A DNA stretch of 64,000 nt from contig NZ_CP061169.1 in assembly GCF_011751765.2 (NCBI RefSeq), positions 1,302,001 through 1,366,000 of the forward strand. Direction: 5' to 3'. Under the pieces are notes generated by a model that did no database searches, was not told the origin of the DNA, and saw nothing but the letters and a program-made list of their open reading frames with translations. Position numbers and translations under genes: made by a program. Position 1 is the first letter of the stretch; each line of letters starts with the position of its first letter. This DNA is from Paramicrobacterium chengjingii. GTDB taxonomy: Bacteria; Actinomycetota; Actinomycetes; Actinomycetales; Microbacteriaceae. Positions 61,281 to 64,000 of the stretch are shown here, in pieces.

Positions 61281-62465
61281 TTAGCGACCGTCTGCGAAGT
61301 GCAGCTGCTCGCGGTAAGAACGACGTGCACGGCCGGTCTTCTGTGTGAACTCGCGGAGGTCTTTCTGCCCGTCGAGCACTTCGCGGTGCGCCTTGCGTTT
61401 TTGAATGTCGTCGGACGCGATCGATTCGCGTCGTTTTGCTGATCGGATCTGCCGTTCTAGGTAACGCTGTCGTGCGCGTTCAGCCTCGGCTTCCGGGTTG
61501 TACTGGAAATCGGCTTGAGGAACCGACAGTCCGGGCAACACAGCGGTTGTGCGGTCACGGCAGTTGGGATGACCCCAACCTGCATCACGCGCCTGCTGCA
61601 GAGTGCCCTCGACCTGCACAGTCACCGCCCCCGGTTGTGTCGCGTGCGGCATGATCACCGGGCCGACGACTCCGTTAGTGGAAAGGATCTTCCCGATCCA
61701 CGGGGCACAAAGCTTGCATGCATCGAACGAGCCCTGAACGCTGACGAGGTTCAACCCGGACTGTTGCATCCGGTGAATGCCCGCGTCCTGCCATGCCCTC
61801 GATGTTGCGGTGCGGCCCGCCATCTCCGAGTACGCACCGATCGTCCACCGTCGGTCTGCACGGTCGATGAAACCCGTGATGCCCTGCTCAAGGAACGACT
61901 GCACTGCACGCCGCTGGTTGATTGTGGACGTTTCTACACCAAGCATGCGGAACGGTGCCGTGTCAGCGATCGTCTGCTGGTACACATCATGCGGGAAGCG
62001 GAGAATGCGCTGATTCAGGGCTTCCAGTCGTGAATGTAGAGACAGCCCGGTAGCGCCCACGGCATGAGCGGATGACGCCGGAATCTGTGCCCTGAGTGAT
62101 TCGTACCGCGTGCCCGACAGCGTTGCCCCTGCAGCTGCCTCACCTTCTTGGGATGCGACGTCGACAAGCCACTCTGCGAGATCCTGATCGCGAATGTCAG
62201 TGACGATCTTCTCCGCCGTGTTTCTGAGCTCACGGAGCGCTTGAGCCCGTTCCACTTCGAGGCGTTGCATCGCCCGATGGTGTGCGACCTCGTCAAGGTT
62301 CCCGAGGTCCTGCTCGAGAGCAAGAATCCGGTACGCCCGTTTCGCTGCCGCCTCCAACATTCTTGTCTCAGCAGTCGTGTATACGCCGGCAAGGTACACG
62401 CCGAGATCCTCGATCAGATCCGCTGCTGGGATTGGTGAATCAGGATCAGGGACGTAGACAGCCAA
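61281..62465 (-). CDS. Phage minor capsid / MuF-like head protein
   Basis: A 394-residue minor head protein (phage_min_cap2/SPP1 gp7-like). The MuF core has SVQGSFDACKLCAPWIGKILS, a CxxC pair and the GWGHPNCRDRTTAVLPGL end typical of the family. The start is a TTG at 62465 with GGGGG about 5 bases upstream, 10 bp after the preceding stop; the frame is open further but overlaps that gene. Confidence 0.85.
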   Translation of the reverse strand: MAVYVPDPDSPIPAADLIEDLGVYLAGVYTTAETRMLEAAAKRAYRILALEQDLGNLDEVAHHRAMQRLEVERAQALRELRNTAEKIVTDIRDQDLAEWLVDVASQEGEAAAGATLSGTRYESLRAQIPASSAHAVGATGLSLHSRLEALNQRILRFPHDVYQQTIADTAPFRMLGVETSTINQRRAVQSFLEQGITGFIDRADRRWTIGAYSEMAGRTATSRAWQDAGIHRMQQSGLNLVSVQGSFDACKLCAPWIGKILSTNGVVGPVIMPHATQPGAVTVQVEGTLQQARDAGWGHPNCRDRTTAVLPGLSVPQADFQYNPEAEAERARQRYLERQIRSAKRRESIASDDIQKRKAHREVLDGQKDLREFTQKTGRARRSYREQLHFADGR

Positions 62466-62475
62466 CGGTTCCCCC

Positions 62476-62658
62476 TTAGTCGAGACCCATCGGAGGTTCG
62501 CAACACTCGGCGGCGGACAGTTCAGATGTGAACGGCCAGCCGCATGTGGGGCAGTCGTGCATTGTTGCCGGGATCGACTGCAACGCTTCACGCACTTCCT
62601 CAAGCGTCCGCACAGGCCACGTAGCCACAATGGGAGTCAGGAACGGGTCATGCATCAT
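62476..62658 (-). CDS. Small phage protein with CPTC motif
   Basis: A 60-residue protein (MMHDPFLTPIVATW...HDCPTCGWPF...ECCEPP). The CxxC and CC cysteines may bind zinc. ATG 62658 has GAGAGG 3 bases upstream and overlaps the preceding stop (ATGA). Confidence 0.6.
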   Translation of the reverse strand: MMHDPFLTPIVATWPVRTLEEVREALQSIPATMHDCPTCGWPFTSELSAAECCEPPMGLD

Positions 62659-62819
62659 GCACCTCTCACAGCTGATTTTTCGTACTTCTTGCACGTTTCG
62701 CAGTGAGATCTAGTGCACGTCGCCGTGTCACAGTGACGGCAATACCAGTACCCCTTGCCATCCTGCGCCCGCGTCTTCGCAGTGCCGCACTGACAAACGA
62801 GCGAGAACGGGATAGGCAT
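62655..62819 (-). CDS. Small zinc-ribbon phage protein
   Basis: A 54-residue protein between portal and minor capsid genes. Seven Cys and two His in CQC, CRHC, C and HCETC patterns indicate one or two zinc sites. AGGTG lies 6 bases before the ATG. Its stop overlaps the next start. Confidence 0.7.
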   Translation of the reverse strand: MPIPFSLVCQCGTAKTRAQDGKGYWYCRHCDTATCTRSHCETCKKYEKSAVRGA

Positions 62820-62821
62820 GA

Positions 62822-64000
62822 TCACACCTCGTCGTCACCCGTGAACGTTGCCGGGTCAGGTGCGCCATACCCCTGCTCTCGCATGATCAGGTCGGCTTCG
62901 TCCTGAATCTCGCGCTCAGTCCACTCAGGATGCAACGCCCTGACGATCTCCTTACGAGATGCAGCACGTGCCGCGTCCAACATTTGCAGAGTGCGCGCCG
63001 TCTTCTCAGGGTCAGCCTGAGACACCGGGGCGAACTCCACATCGGGCAAACGTGACATGTCGCCAAGCTCAGGCCCACCGAACACGGCTTTGTCGATCTC
63101 GAGTGCGGCAACAGACCAGCGTGCGAGAGCGGCGCGAGCGAACAACGCTTTCTTGTCTCTCGTGCGTTCCGAGTCGGACAGGTCAGCCTGCACCTGTGTT
63201 GCCGTCTTCAACCCTCTGGTTGCGTCGAGCCCGAGGTGTGCTGCCGAGTACCCTGCACGGGATGCGATGGTGCGTGAGACCTCTTCGATGATTTTGAAAT
63301 GCTCTTCAACACGAATCGCGAACTGTGCAACGGTGATCTGCGAATCGGAAGTCTGGCCCGAACCGCCTAACGTGTTCACCCCGGCGAACACCTGCCGGTA
63401 TGTGTCGAACGACGCACCATCACCTGGCTTGCTGCCGACGTCAAGGAAGTGTTCCGGTACAACCAGTCGGCCCTGTCCGTTCTCCATGTCTCGCATCATC
63501 GAAGACCATGTCTGGTCGAGCTTGTCGAGGAGGTCCTGGTTCCCGTCAAGGTCGGAACGGCCAAGGTGGGCCAGCTGTCCCTGTTTCCGCCAGTCGATCA
63601 CGGGGCGTGCGTTCGCCATGTACGTGACAGCCAGACGGGACGATCCTGTGCCGATCTTCACCGATTCGGGAAGCTTCCCAGGACCATCGATCGACACGAG
63701 CACATCGGACGGGTTCCGCAACTGCTCATAGTGTGCGGTCTCCGGGCGTGAACCGATCGGGACCGGACTGCCGAGAGTCTTCGCCGTGCCCTTGAACAGG
63801 GTGTACTCGATCGTTCCCGGCTGGTGCTCCTCGATGAGGCGGAACACCTGGTTACCGTCGTGGTACTCAGTCCACAGCTTCACCGACGCGAGCCGCCCAT
63901 ACCGAAACTCAGGGATCGCAAGGTCAGCCGCGTACGCCTTCGGGAACACATGATCCGCAACGGCAGGGTCCCAAGCGACAGCCCAATACGTGCCACCCAG
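62822..64000 (-). CDS. Phage portal protein (5' end outside window)
   Basis: At least 392 residues of an SPP1/A118-type portal. The frame is open through the window edge without a start (LGGTYWAVAWDPAVADHVFPKAY...). Visible regions: RYGRLASVKLWTEYHDGNQVFRLIEEH, the DWRKQGQLAHLGRSDLDGNQDLLDKLDQTWSSMMRDMENG stem and the long helical crown end (AARAASRKEIVRALHPEWTEREIQDEADLIMREQ). Terminase should lie just upstream, outside. Confidence 0.9.
   Translation of the reverse strand: MGGTYWAVAWDPAVADHVFPKAYAADLAIPEFRYGRLASVKLWTEYHDGNQVFRLIEEHQPGTIEYTLFKGTAKTLGSPVPIGSRPETAHYEQLRNPSDVLVSIDGPGKLPESVKIGTGSSRLAVTYMANARPVIDWRKQGQLAHLGRSDLDGNQDLLDKLDQTWSSMMRDMENGQGRLVVPEHFLDVGSKPGDGASFDTYRQVFAGVNTLGGSGQTSDSQITVAQFAIRVEEHFKIIEEVSRTIASRAGYSAAHLGLDATRGLKTATQVQADLSDSERTRDKKALFARAALARWSVAALEIDKAVFGGPELGDMSRLPDVEFAPVSQADPEKTARTLQMLDAARAASRKEIVRALHPEWTEREIQDEADLIMREQGYGAPDPATFTGDDEV

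Larger units (their letters stand above)
41682..64000. mobile_element. Siphovirus-type prophage, left part (continues beyond window)
   Basis: Continuous phage gene order on the minus strand: portal, minor capsid, scaffold, capsid, connectors, tail terminator, tail tube, G/GT chaperone, tape measure, distal tail, tail tip and lysis cassette. Accessory genes lie at the left end. Terminase, replication, repressor and integrase are not in the window and are expected to the right. Confidence 0.95.

Noticed and set aside
1..64000. CRISPR arrays, rRNA genes, insertion sequences
   Set aside because: No regularly spaced direct repeats, rRNA segments or transposase genes were recognised on reading both strands.

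Overview
This is a high-GC chromosomal segment of an actinobacterium, most likely a member of the Microbacteriaceae. Many genes start with GTG. The core synteny is actinobacterial: RhlE-type helicase, ferritin-like protein, DUF3107, the AdnA/AdnB motor-nucleases, NudC, UvrD2, the DUF2342 protein, PDZ-Lon protease and UPF0182. The right third is a siphovirus-type prophage that continues past the window end.

Region 1 (1-19.4 kb) is that conserved block: double-strand-break resection (AdnA/AdnB), a second UvrD-family helicase, NAD(H) pyrophosphatase/decapping (NudC), a phosphotransferase-fold protein lacking its catalytic residues, and membrane proteostasis genes. Region 2 (19.4-24.1 kb) holds the initiator tRNA-fMet with promoter and terminator, a DinB-fold protein, a nitrilase-superfamily amidase, a class I aminotransferase and an HtrA-type protease. 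Region 3 (24.1-31.4 kb) is a cell-wall glycopolymer locus (teichoic-acid-like): two GT2 glycosyltransferases, a CDP-alcohol phosphotransferase, a TagB/TagF-like polymerase, a TagGH-like exporter and a LicC-like nucleotidyltransferase. Region 4 (31.6-41.1 kb) has an ABC-2 exporter whose ATPase carries a histone-H1-like N-terminal extension of about 465 residues, then pncB, the overlapping murI-rph-rdgB operon, a CDF metal exporter, a DedA protein and tRNA-Leu(UAG).

Region 5 (about 41.7 kb to the end) is the prophage. Its left end cuts the chromosomal tad-pilus ATPase gene cpaF after about 150 codons. Next come accessory genes, including a STAS/GHKL-ATPase plus STAS-like pair, then a lysis cassette (endolysin, coiled-coil membrane protein, collagen-like membrane protein, holin). 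The structural operon reads leftward from the portal (cut by the window edge) through minor capsid, scaffold, SU10-type capsid, tRNA-Thr, connectors, tail tube, G/GT frameshift chaperone and tape measure to the tail tip. Terminase, integrase and lysogeny control are not in the window.

The most striking feature lies between the last tail gene and the endolysin. A complete alternative C-terminal domain for the tail-tip protein sits there in the opposite orientation. Both versions start inside an exact 20-bp inverted repeat in the same reading frame, and their stop codons meet in a shared TTAA. Inverting the 693-bp segment would swap the C-terminus (109 versus 120 residues). This is the layout of a phase-variable receptor-binding switch, shufflon- or Mu G-segment-like. 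No recombinase for it is visible in the window.
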